Below, in pieces: positions 47,061 to 58,285 of a DNA stretch of 64,000 bases. The translations under genes and the position numbers were made by a program. The stretch's first letter is position 1, and each line of letters opens with the position of its first letter. A model generated the notes under the pieces. The model saw only the letters and a program-made list of their open reading frames with translations, searched no databases and was not told the origin of the DNA. The DNA is taken from positions 220,014,962 to 220,078,961 of the forward strand of contig CM077644.1 of NCBI GenBank assembly GCA_039707465.1, given 5' to 3'. This DNA comes from Rhabdophis nuchalis (taxonomy: Eukaryota > Chordata > Lepidosauria > Squamata > Natricidae).

Positions 47061-47552
47061 GTGAACTGATGTTTTGTTTTGCTTCATCAATTATAGGCAT
47101 TAAATGCAAGAGATCATTTAACGACTGCAACCAGGCATGTCAGGATTGCAGCCATTGAGGAATCAGTGACATGACATCTTGATTAGTGACTCAGTAGCCA
47201 ACATTTCAGTCCAAATTATGGTTGCAAGTCAAAAACTATATATAAACAGGAAGCAAACCCCATACTTGCTAGCACTGATGATGTTACCTGTTTGGGTACT
47301 GATATGTCTGCAAGTAAACAACCAAGCTCAGAGAATACCAAGGACTTCTGAATTAAAATAATGCAAAATGCAAATGCGTACTTTTGGTTTTTTTTATCTA
47401 CCCATTATATAACTCATGGTAACAATTATTAGCACATTTGAACTTATGAACTTAAGCTAACAAGATGCTAATAGATTAAACTGTGGAAAATAATGTTACA
47501 GTTAACAAATGTACTGAAAAAAAGTACATTTTTAATTTATTTCTATTTTCAG
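47061..47552 (+). other. ARL15 intron between the first two visible exons
   Basis: Short 492-nt intron with GT/AG borders. The interval 47100-47245 resembles a decayed copy of a dispersed repeat in squamate introns (partial inverted match ending near a ggttgcaagtc motif). Positions 47275-47345 resemble a decayed retroelement tail that also appears at about 26335-26395. Confidence 0.85.
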
Positions 47553-47612
47553 GTTTTAGCATAAAAGCAGTGCCATTCCAGAATGCAATATTGAATGTAA
47601 AAGAACTTGGAG
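47553..47612 (+). CDS. ARL15: ARL15 internal coding exon (switch I to switch II)
   Basis: This 60-nt exon is too short for ORF calling but clear by homology. With the last base of the previous exon it encodes GFSIKAVPFQNAILNVKELGG. The acceptor follows a T-rich tract ending in AG at 47551-47552, and the donor is GTAAAG at 47613. It enters in phase 1 and leaves in phase 1, so the frame runs through all three exons. It covers the strand between switch I and switch II. Canonical Arf proteins have WDVGGQ at switch II; here the sequence is KELGG followed by AD from the next exon, so the usual catalytic Gln is absent. That is a known peculiarity of ARL15, not damage. Intron 2 is only 492 nt. Confidence 0.93.
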
Positions 47613-48715
47613 GTAAAGAACACTATATATAATATGCACAGCTGATGGTAGCTTTTGATTCCTTTGTGTCTTGATTTATGATAATAAGCAATAGTTCATA
47701 CTTATCAACTACCTTTTCACCACTAGGTGTAGTCACTGCCTGGTACAATCTAAAGTAGATTTATCTCAGGAAGTAAGTGAGGAAAATGTTTAAATAGTAA
47801 AAGATTGGATCAGGGAAATTGACTTTTTAAAAAAGAGATAAATTAAGGAATTGCTGCTGAAGGTGGTTAGATATAGCAGTTTGATACATTGTGCTGAGTT
47901 TCCAAGAGAGGTATAACTATCAAAATAATGTACGATAAATAACAGTTTTAATCAAAGCCATGTATAAGATTTGGGACCGATGACACAGCAACAGCTTAAT
48001 GAAGATTCTGTGTTTCCTTAGTTATAATTTAACTGAACTATATTCCCAGTTAATATAAACCATGAGTAAGTGTAAACAGAAAAAGATGCATTAAAAAGGA
48101 GGCTTTATGTTACATATGTTACATGTTGATGAAACTTATCTTTCTTAAAATAATTAGATAAGTGTCATCTAATCATGTAAAAACTTCAGACGAAAGAAGG
48201 TCTGTTAGAAGGGCAACTCTTCAGGTGTTCGGCGAACTGAGACACATCCTAATATCTGACAATTCATTTGTAATTATCAGATACATAATTTTTTTTCTTA
48301 GAGCTGCTACATTGTACTTAGGATGCACATTTCCCATTATTTACATATTATAGCAAGACTGCCATTCATCATGGATCTTGACATTACACAGAGCTTCTTG
48401 AACAAACAGCATCATTGGGAAGTGATGTCTGATACATACAGAGAACATCAACTTGGGGAATAGTAGTCTGGTATTGCTTTTCCGAGCATCGTTTTGGCTA
48501 TGTTAGCTGATCTGTTGTATATATTTAGGCTGTGTCTATAGAATCAGCAGTTTTGTCCTCAACTCCACATTTTGAGTTTAGTTTCATTCATAAAGTTTTA
48601 ATTGCTCATCTAAATTAAGCATGTGAAAAATAACTTTGGAAATATGACTCTTCTTTTGCTTGGCATCAAAGAAAAAGTTAAAGCAAAACTATTTTGTGGA
48701 TATTTTGTTCTACAT

Positions 48716-48855
48716 ACAGGTATTTCTCAGCTTATGTTCAAAACTGGGACTGAAGTCTTTGTCATTGACCAAAGCAGTCATTAAGTCAGACGGCCATGTA
48801 ACAGGTTCACTCAAGAACCACAATCCCAACTCTCCCAGTTGTGGTTATTAAGCGA
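48716..48855. mobile_element. Decayed dispersed repeat
   Basis: ACAGGTATTTCTCAGCTTAT at the left and GTGGTTATTAAGCGATCAGG at the right recall the dispersed repeat at 8360-8748 (GGTAGT... and ...ACTTAACAA motifs). Strongly diverged. Confidence 0.4.
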
Positions 48856-49229
48856 TCAGGCAGTTTGTTTTAGTGAGTGCTGGGAGAGGACCCTCTCTTT
48901 GCTCCATCATGTCCAGGTTCACCTCCCTTTTTCTGCTGCTGCATGCAACTTCAGCTAATGTGAGGCATAGCCTTCCTATCAAGCCTGCATTGTGCCATCC
49001 TGCAAATGGATCCCATTCTCACAATAGTTGAAAGGCCCCTTTCCAAATCATGTGATTTGGGAAAAAGGCCCTTCCTAGGGTTAGAAAGCTAATGATCGCC
49101 CTCCTGCTGAAGGATAGAAATCTTTTTTCTAGCACCAGAATTCTAGATGGGCAGAAGTTATAGAACACCATCATTCTAGAAGGCTAGAAGAGTATGCCTC
49201 AACCAGACAGCAGAAATGGAATTCAGAAG

Positions 49230-49450
49230 TTCAGGATGTGAGCCCCATTTCTGCAGCTCAGTGGAGGACCTGAGCCAGAGTGGAGAAACAGCGCTTGGAT
49301 CTTCAGGATACAAGTCCCATTTTCTGCAGCCTGATGGAGTAGCCAAGCTTCCCTCCATGCATGGAATAGAACACCTCCACTGTGCTGCAAAAATTAAGCT
49401 TATGCCTTCTGGATTCAAGATTCATTTGTCCAGACCAGTGGAGGGACTGA
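49230..49450. repeat. Three imperfect repeats
   Basis: TTCAGGATGTGAGCCCCATT (49230), TTCAGGATACAAGTCCCATT (49302) and TTCTGGATTCAAGATTCATT (49407) each lead into a CTGCAG- or CCAGAC-containing segment ending CAGTGGA, CTGATGGA or CAGTGGA. Spacing is 72 and 105 bp. Confidence 0.6.
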
Positions 49451-49714
49451 CCTTCACCTAGGAGGCAGCCAGCCTCCAGAGATGAGAGGGAGTTTTTTCA
49501 ACAGGCGGAAGCAGCTTTCAATCTTCCTTGCTGACTTGCCCATTGACTTTCTGGGAAGTAAGCAGAGAATATTGCAAATAGTGATCACATGACCGTGGAG
49601 CACTTGGGAACTGATTGTGTGTGAGTGTGAACACATTGCTAAGCACAAAATGTGGCCATATGACTTCAGAGTGTGGCACAAGATTTTAAGGCTGGAAGTG
49701 CTTAACGGGCCATA

Positions 49715-49850
49715 CAGTAAATAGCAACAGCACTTAAACCTATAGACTTTACAGCCCTCTCTAAGTGGTTTACAGAGTCAGCATATTGCCCCCAATAATC
49801 TGAGTCCTCATTTTACCAACCTTGGAAGAATGTTCAATATCATAACTCGA
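49715..49850 (-). mobile_element. L2/CR1-like LINE 3' fragment
   Basis: TTTACAGCCCTCTCTAAGTG with GTTTACAGAGTCAGCATATT and CCCCCAATAATCTGAGTCCT is a common squamate dispersed repeat read in reverse. It ends at about TTGGAAGAATG. Confidence 0.65.
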
Positions 49851-50291
49851 TAACTACCTGTAAGGTGTTTTATTCTGGATATTCAATAGTGGGAATAGCT
49901 GTAACTTGGGTGTGGGACGAGGGTGAAGATTCATTCTCTGAACTTGTGGGTTGGTTTCCAGACGTTTTGTTGCCACAGAGTTTAGAAATCAACCCACAAG
50001 CTCGGAGAACAAACAACCATTTAATCATGTTTTATGAAGACATTGGATAAATACCCAATTTAGTGTTGAGAAGTTTTATAAAAACAATATTTCTTTGCTG
50101 GGTAATGCAAATTGATTAAATAATGCATAGAAGAGGAATCAGCAAAAGAGTTTCAGAGAGAAGTAAAGGAACATTTTAAAAAGCAAGAGTATGAATCTTA
50201 ATTTTGCTTTTTTTTTTAAGATGAAAAAGCTGCAGCTGAAAAATATAATCAGTGAAAAAATTGACAAGTAAATATTTTTAGGGATATGGGT

Positions 50292-50345
50292 AGTAAGGGA
50301 AAGCCAATTGGTGTAGTGGGTAAGGCATCAGATTAAAAACTAGGA
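50292..50345 (+). mobile_element. tRNA-SINE head fragment
   Basis: GCCAATTGGTGTAGTGGGTA and AGGCATCAGATTAAAAACTA resemble the A-box head of the SINE at 31475. The body is missing. Confidence 0.5.
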
Positions 50346-50510
50346 GCCAATTTCCTATAATGTTGATATGCAATTTTCTAATAGTGTAATAAATTAAAAT
50401 ATAACATTGAGACTTAATTTTGATATGCCTAAACAAGATGTATGTAAACTTGCACTGTATGTCTTCTGATTAATATTTATGCTTGTTTTTTTATTTGATA
50501 ATTGCCAAAG

Positions 50511-50719
50511 GGGCTGACAATATCAGAAAATACTGGAGTCGTTACTATCAAGGATCTCAAGGAGTAATATTTGTATTAGACAGTGCTTCTTCAGAAGACG
50601 ATTTAGAAATTGCTAGGAATGAACTGCATTCTGCGCTGCAGCATCCACAATTATGCACTTTGCCATTTTTAATATTGGCCAATCATCAAGACAAGCCAGC
50701 CGCTCGTTCAGTACAAGAG
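50511..50719 (+). CDS. ARL15: ARL15 internal coding exon (GTPase core, NxxD motif)
   Basis: This exon encodes 69 full codons after two bases that complete a split Gly codon. It starts ADNIRKYWSRYYQGSQG, runs through the VIFVLDSAS strand and the DDLEIARNELHSAL helix, and includes LILANHQDKPAA. The NHQD is the ARL15 form of the guanine-specifying NKxD loop. The exon ends after SVQE at a GTATGT donor (50720). The acceptor AG is at 50509-50510. The following exon(s), for the C-terminal part of the fold, were not found in the remaining 13 kb, so the downstream intron is longer than that. The reading frame has no stops and is much more conserved than the flanking DNA, so this looks like a functional gene. 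Confidence 0.95.
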
Positions 50720-51064
50720 GTATGTTTAATTCTGCAAGAACATGTGTGTTACTAATTGTTTAAATGCAATAATGGGAAAGTCACGACTATCTGATGCATG
50801 TGTAGAGTCTATAAAGTTTGGATGAACATAATTCTTAATGAATGAAGAAAGATACTTTTAACTGTCCACGCTAAGGATTACCTATGTGTATTGTTTTTTT
50901 AAAAAAAAAATCTGTGTGGAGTTTATCTACTTCTATATCACTACTACCTTAACATTCTCTTTTATATAAATATATTTATTAAAATTTATTTAAAAGTATT
51001 ATATTTTTACTTGTTAAAGCTTCCACTTTTAAAAAGCTAGCATATGTCTACATTGGATAGCTCT

Positions 51065-51165
51065 TAACTCACACTGTCTATTTCTGGGCACCACTTTAAG
51101 GAGGATTAAAAGCATTTGGAGCAAATTCAAAGAAGGGCAAAGAAGATCAGGATAATAGATTTTCG
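51065..51165 (+). mobile_element. Ancient CR1 fragment
   Basis: TTTCTGGGCACCACTTTAAG then GGAGCAAATTCAAAGAAGGG and AAAGAAGATCAGGATAATAG match the general form of an amniote CR1 interior (TTCTGGGCACCAC...GGAGCAGGTGCAGAGGAGGGC). About 100 bp survive. Confidence 0.6.
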
Positions 51166-54100
51166 GATCAAACTTTCCAAATGCATGTGGCTTTATATCC
51201 CTCAAGTATTTCCTTTTTAGGGATCAGGATTGTATTCTTTAGGAAACCTGACATTGAATTTTTAATAGTATTACTTCATATAAAAAGTTGACAATCACCA
51301 GCATTCCAATATAGGACTTTGAAAAATCTGTTTGAATCTATTGAGAATTGCTATAAATCACTGTTGAATAAATACAACAACTAGATAAACGTGGCGACTT
51401 TTCATATCCAAGGACATTAAAAAAAATTAAACCATGAATTCAGTCTGATTTTAAAGCAGCATCAAAAATGATTCCACTTACAAGAGGCAAACAAATATCT
51501 TTAATTAAGTATACAGATCATATGAATACATAAATATTAATTCCTAATTAGTTCTAATATTCTCTGTGATTAATGCATAAAGCAAATGATGCACAGAAAA
51601 GAACCTTTTATTGAAACAGTGGATTCTATCGCTCTCTGAGCAAAGACTTTGGACTCACTAGTCACATTTCTGGTTGTTGTTTTTAATGGAATGAAAAGCA
51701 AAAAAGTGAAACAAAATGTAGGATAAAAAGAATGAAAACTCCCGAATCTGTCTTCAGATGTGCTTCTGATTCTTTGTCTTTTCCCCTGGTAACAGGGGAA
51801 TGACTGTGTTTTTTTGGAGGAAAAAAAACCAGGGAGCAACTTGTTTGAATAGCAAACAATGCAGTGAGAGGCCATGTCTTTGCATGCATCTGAATGTATT
51901 TCTTTGGTAGTGCTGATACCAATATTCAGGCAGATTCATATTAGATGAAGTCATTCTTATATTGCTGCTAGGAGGTATAATACTTTAAAATTTGGCCTTA
52001 TCATTTTTATATAGTCACAATATTAAGTAGTGATTCCTCATCAACGGATTCAAGGCGTTAGTGTTGGCATAATTGTGATTTATTTCAGAAATAATGATTG
52101 CAGAAGCATCTTCAATCTGACAAGCTGTATGAATGTTGAGTAATAGTTACAGAATTCTTTTGCCTCAAATGCTGTAGGAGCCAAGAAGATTCCACAAGCA
52201 GCTGTTTGTGATGTTCACTTGTGGGAGTTATACGCAAGGTTTCCAAACTGTGTGGGGCACTGTTAAAATTGTATGATGTAAATTATTTATCCAAACCATT
52301 AGGAAAAGAACCACATATAACTATTCAAGACTTTTGCAATACTGTTTGCTTATATGAAAACAATTGTCTGATTTCTTTTTCAGCCATACTAGTTTTACAG
52401 TGTGTTTAAGAATAGCTTATAATTGCTTTATTCAGTTGTTTCCATTAATCTTTTTAAAATCCAACTTTTTTGTTGTAATAAAATAAACTAACATTTTGGA
52501 AATACATTGATTTGCATTATAGATATCTCACAAGAGAAAAGGGGAGATTCTTCCCCTTACTTTGGGAAGAAATTTAATATTTAATATTTAAATAAACTGA
52601 TTTGGACGTCAAAGAAATGATGATTTAAGAAATATGATTTTCTATATGTGCTTATCAAATGTCACTTAAATCAAGGAATTACTTGGTAACCAGTAAAATA
52701 TATATAATAAAGTTCTGGAAGTATTGCAATTATCTCCTTGCAATGAGATCATCTGCTTCAATGTAAAATTAGACTTTAGAAATATGCTTCTGAAAAATTA
52801 TCTTCTTATTTTAGTGTTCCCATTTGTCCCCACACAGGTTTTTCATATGTGGATGTCTTTATTGTTACAAACCAACTTAAATTTACTTTAAGCTTCAAGA
52901 AAGCTTTCGTTTGCACAATTCCCTGTTGTTCATCCGTATAGGTTGTCTTATTTCTTTACTACATTAAATTCCAAATTCTCAGTTTTGATGTATTATAGAA
53001 GAAGTTGGATTTTAAGAATAGATTTGGAATGTGAAGTCCCAGTCCTTATTATGAGTGGCTTAGGAGCAATGACTTTTTGGATCAAATCAATTTGGCTTTG
53101 GTTTATTAATTGGGGGGGGGGGGGGACCTTTGCAGTCTTACAGCCAAGACCTTAGCTGTTTTCTTGGCATCCAAATAGATCAGTTGATGGGGCTGTATGA
53201 TGAGCAAAGTGTAGGCTTTTTCCCAGTTAATTAAGCATTCCATTTTCTGCTAATTACTATAATGCAGACTTTGTTTTGAATGGCATCCAAGAACCTTTGT
53301 CTGAATGGTTCTATAATGCTGTCTAGGAAGCTCTTATAGATACCCATTGAAAATGTACTCCATTGAAAATCCATCTGGGCTGTGTGCTCCCCCCTTTTAA
53401 TTGCCTGTTCAGAGGGGTTTTTTTCCCTTGTCAGTTCACAGATTTGTGTATGTCGCAAACTTGTCCATTCTGGGGAGCTTGATTTTTATCTAGGTATTCA
53501 TTCTTTCCATCAGTACTGAGTATTGTATTTAATCATGTTTTGTTTCATTTGGGGTTTTCAATTTTTTAAATTTTTCTTCTTTTGTGTCTGCAGAGGCCCT
53601 TGCTCATGATTCACTGGGATATGACTCTGTTTATTAATTATTTGCCTTTTTGGTTATCCATTATATAACTTTTGAGATTTTGATAGCATGTTGTGGTTAA
53701 AAATAAAAATGATTTCTGTTTTACTCTCCTATTAGTTGATTGAGTATAACTGATATTGTGAAAATCATAAGTATCCTAATAAACTACATAGAACAATCTT
53801 AAGATTATCTGGACTGGAACCCATCACTTCTGCAAGGTTTTGAATTCCCTTGGCCAAGATAGCAATCCCCCCTTTTATACATCTTACCCAGTCCTAATCA
53901 TATGCAGTTTCTACCCGCTTTATTATTATCCCTTGATTGATCTATTTACTGAGTCATGTCAGGCTCATGTAAATCAACAGACCACTGATCTAAATAAGCC
54001 TTTGAGCTTCTATTACAGATATTAGTATCCAGTATGCATTTTGGGCTAGACTACCTTAGATGCTAATGACTTTGTGTGCCTATCTATATTCAGTACAGTA

Positions 54101-57100
54101 TTAATGAAGCTGTCACCTTGAGAATGAATAAGGGGTTGTTTTAAAAACAAAGTAAATGCCAGTTGTCATTTGTCACATCCTTGAGGGTTTTTTTTAAGAC
54201 ATTGGATGCATTTAGAAGTGGATATTCTGAATATATTCAGCGTCATTTCTTCTGAAAAATAATTTTTCTGAGAATAAATCAAGAGTGATATAAAGTTGAA
54301 CATTTTTTCTTGCTTGTATTCATTTTGATTGCATTGCCATCTAAAGGTTGGCATATTCTATTTGATAGAATAGAGTCACCCAATAAAATCTGATCTATAG
54401 TAGAAATGAGCAGCCTTTTAGAAGCAATTTGGAAAAGGTGCCTCCTAGGGTGTGAGACCATCTGCCCGTCTACAGCTGCCCCATGATCCTGGGAAAACCC
54501 ACAGCTTCTTTAGAGTTGCAGACAGGTGCAGGTGCTCCAAAGACCTTTGTAGAATCTAGTCTCTAGCATGTTACAATCTGACCTGTTCATTTGAACAGCT
54601 TAAAGAAGTAGAGGTGATGGGAAGTTTGCAATAAGCTTCTGTTAAAATTATGATTTTAGGATTCTGAAAAATATCTTGGTTGTTTGTAGATAAGACTTGC
54701 AACAATACATGCATCTGAAGCATGTGATAAAAGACACAGAAGGGATCTGAGAAAACAGAATGTGATGGAGAGGTGTCTGACCTAAAGTGTAGCAGAAGAA
54801 AACTATGGAATTGAAAAAAGAACCAATAAAATGGGTGGACAGCATGGTGGTTACATTAAGTGTTTTGAGAAAACATCACTGGACTTAACTGATAGAATAT
54901 ACTTAATATGAGTCTAAGAATATATAAAGGCAAGATGTGTGGAAATGATAGTAGGTATATATAGCTAGATAAATGACTCCAGAAAAAGTAAATTAAAGAA
55001 AATTAAAGTGTTCAAACCAGGAGCCAATACTGATTTGAAGGACAAAAAACAGTAACCGTCCATGGAATAAAAGGAGAGAAATGGATATGAATAGCAACTA
55101 GAGGTTTTAGGGGCTGCTTCAGGTTTCACTGAAATTTAGAATCTTTATTTGTATTAAGACTATAAATCAAAGCATATTGATAGCATCATAGTAATTTGGT
55201 TCACATAAAGATACACGTAAAAGAGATATGACATGTTAATTTCTGTTTTCTAGAAACTGACCAAAGGATTTTATTTCAAGAAACAGACAAATCTGAATAT
55301 TTAAAAACTAAACAGCATTTATGTTAGTGTATCTTTATATTTAAGCAATGCTCATTGCTCGTTGTTCACTAGCCACCCTAGAGAACCAATAACCAATGGC
55401 ATTTTGTTTTTGCAAAATGTTGTATTTCATTACAATATGCTATTATTTACTTTCAAGATCAATAGTTATAAAATTTAAAGGGATAAACTGCCAGCAGGAG
55501 ATTAGTACTGTTGTAACTGTGGCCACTTCATGTGAATATAACCGAAAGCTTAGTAAAGTTATCCAGTTTCTTTATGGTACAAGAGCCTGTTGAATATTAT
55601 GCATCATGATAAATGGGGTCATGATTTTAAAAACTCTAGGAGTTTGATGATCTATTTGTCAATGTTGATTAACAAGTAACAAAGCTTGATTGTTTTTTGT
55701 TGTGTTTTTTTAAAAGTATGGCTTATCATGAAGTAATCAACAGCTCAAGAACTCTCTTATTTTGGTTTCTTGATTACCCTTTGACCATCATTCAGCATGG
55801 TCTCCTGAAATTTTGAGGTGGAGAATACTCAATGGTTATACTATAAACCTAAAATAAATGAAACAGAGTTAAAGGCAGTGGGAAAACACCTCCAAAATAT
55901 GTCTAAATATTTGAGATAACCATTTGAAATCTCTATCTGCGCCCAGGAGGAGGAGAGGGGAAGGAGGAGAAGGAGGAGGCTTAGTTACCAAGACCTTAAC
56001 TACTAAAAATTGGACAGTAAAGGTATAGCTACTTGTTTGAATACTGTCCATGGAATTCATCTTGTGAGATTTGAATCTGAGTTATTCTACTTTACATTTC
56101 AACCGATTACATTTTTCGGTAAACAAATAGACCTACAGAACTCATTTGATAATCTAGCTTTAATAACTTAGCTTCAGTTTTGGTGCTGAACCTGGCCAGC
56201 TATGTAGAAAGGTGAAGAACTTTTATTTACTGAGGTTGTTTTTGATTAAAATGTATGGGCATTGAAAAAAAAAGTGAAGAAGTAGCACAATCACAGTTTT
56301 TTAATATGAGTATTTGGTAGATTCACCTGAGGATCCTCCATAATATTGAGTTATCCAGGAAATGTGCATGAATGCAACTGTGCAAATTCAGCATTGAAAA
56401 TAATTTATATTGACCTACAATTTTATAGAGTACAATATGTGCATGTACTATAACTAATTCATTCTGGAACAGGGAGATTCAACAATAAAATGAAATATGG
56501 CAGGATTCTGTTCAAATTTGTAAGGCTGCCATCCTATGTTTTTATAAATTCAGAACAGTAGAAGTACATATCGGTACTTATTTGGCTGTATTAAACATTT
56601 AGATAGTGCATCCCACTATAAAACTAATTTAATATATTATGCTTACTTAAAAAAAACCTAAAAGATGAACATGTGTTTATTTCCATATTTTAACCTGCAA
56701 AATACCCCTCTCAAACTGTATTAATCGGTAAGTGCTTCTGTCAAGTGGGCAGTATTGAATTTTTGAATTAAACATAATGCTAGGGGCAATGTCTGTCCCA
56801 TTATTCTGAAATGAAGTCTGTCTAGTGTATAATGGCACTTTGTTAGAGGAATAACAAATCACTCTTCTCTCTCAGTGATTCAGTGGCAGACAAACATACA
56901 CCCTCTGAGAAATGTGATGTACTTCCTATCTGCCATCTGTGAACAATCTTTGTAAGACTACAATGTAGTAATGCATATAATTAAATTCTTGAAATGATTT
57001 TGCTAATACTGCATTGCAGCATTAAATTGGAGATTATTTTATTTTGTACATAGTTGAAATGTTCAGAAAATCTTGGGCAACGTGGAGCCCTTTGCCTAAT

Positions 57101-57939
57101 TTCAATAGCTCCATGCAAGGGATTTCTGAGATGGCAGGACTGATCTTTTGGCCTTGTTTAGCTTCTTACTGTGTGCAGAGGAATAGAGGAGAAGATGCTG
57201 TCAGAAAAGAAAAAAAGGCAAAGAGTTCGAAAAAGATAATAAGTTAACCTACCCACTCACTGAAGGTAATGAAGCCTTTAATTGATTAACTCTATAAGAG
57301 GACCCTTATCTGGAAAAATACATCAGTTCCTGGTAATATTTTTATGCAGAGATATTAGATCAGAAACATTTGAAATCTAGGCAAGCACATGATAAATCAG
57401 AAATGTAATATTTAAAAGATCTGGAAAAGATTTGATATCTATTTAACAGTACATTTATCTCTATAATGTGAATAAATAGTATTTGCTAATACAAGCAGTG
57501 TTGACATTTACCAGCTACAATAACCGTTTTCAATCCTCTATGAACTCTTAAATGTAGGAATCTTTTTTGTGTGTGTTGGGACTGACAAAATTTAGTTGAA
57601 GGTTGGCAGAGTCAGTTAACTCTTCTGTCTCCAGTTGTAACCCCACTTTGCCATCCTATGCTGTGTTAAGGCTTTATCAGAATCTTTTGCAAAGGCAAAT
57701 CAATAAATGAGTGGGATAATTTTTATGCAAACATGATTAATCCTTCATTCCAAGATTGGTATTTCTTCCCCAACATTTTGCCTTCATTCACTTAGCTTTG
57801 AAAAAACTTCCATTTGGACCTTAACTGCAGAGGGTTTGAATTGATGAGATTCTGGACAGCCGTGGCACCTCTTTGGTTGGTAAACCTAATAGAAATCTAT
57901 TACCATGCATTGAAATTTTGCAGTTTGTTTTGCATGTAT
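51166..57939. other. Intronic DNA, no gene recognised
   Basis: AT-rich, with a 14-G run at 53112-53125 and a purine-rich GGAGGAGGAGAGGGGAAGGA stretch near 55947. Somewhat higher-complexity blocks at 52800-53500 and 57040-57240 have no repeat signature. Scattered ORFs of 60-100 codons have no family features. Confidence 0.4.
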
Positions 57940-58285
57940 AGTAAAGATAAAGGTTCCCTTTGCACATATGTGCTAGTTGTTCCCAACTCTAGAGGACGAT
58001 GCTCATCTCTGTTTCAAAGCCAAAGAGCCAGCACTGTCCAAAGATGTCCCCGTGGTCATGTGGCTGGCATGACTAAAGACTGAAGGTGCACGGAACGCTG
58101 TTACCTTCCCACCAAAGGTGGTCCCTATTTTTCTACTTGCATCTTTACATGCATTCAAACTGCTAGGTTGGCAGAAGCTAGGACAAGTAACAGGAGCTTA
58201 CTCTGTTATGTGATGCTAGGGATTTGAACCACCGAACTGCCAACCTTTCTGATTGACAAGCTCACTGTTTAGCTAAATGAATCTC
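57940..58285 (-). mobile_element. Sauria-type SINE, nearly full length
   Basis: Minus-strand tRNA-derived SINE. The tRNA head is at the right: the B box in reverse reads GGGATTTGAACC (58219-58230) and the A-box region is at about 58255-58280. The tail at the left carries the BovB-like end (CCCAACTCTAGAGGACGATG read in reverse). The middle part CACCAAAGGTGGTCCCTATT is shared by this family. The other copy in the window is 5219-5382. Confidence 0.82.

Larger units (their letters stand above)
47613..50510 (+). other. ARL15 intron between the second and third visible exons
   Basis: A 2,898-nt intron with GTAAAG donor and AAAG acceptor. It holds a decayed dispersed repeat (48716-48855), a three-fold imperfect repeat (49230-49450), an L2-like LINE tail (49715-49850) and a partial tRNA-SINE head (50292-50345). 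The rest is AT-rich and unassigned. Confidence 0.85.

Noticed and set aside
46847..47158. 103-codon ORF as a complete small GTPase gene
   Set aside because: Only 46916-47060 is coding; the first part is upstream intron and the end reads into intron 2.
50292..50345. Possible tRNA gene
   Set aside because: A-box-like head only, no B box or cloverleaf; it matches the head of the SINE at 31475.
52943..53155. 70-codon ORF ending in a Gly run
   Set aside because: The Gly run translates the 14-G homopolymer; no other coding evidence.
57940..58285. Possible tRNA gene on the minus strand
   Set aside because: The B box lies in a SINE with a BovB-like tail and a diverged A box, so not a functional tRNA.
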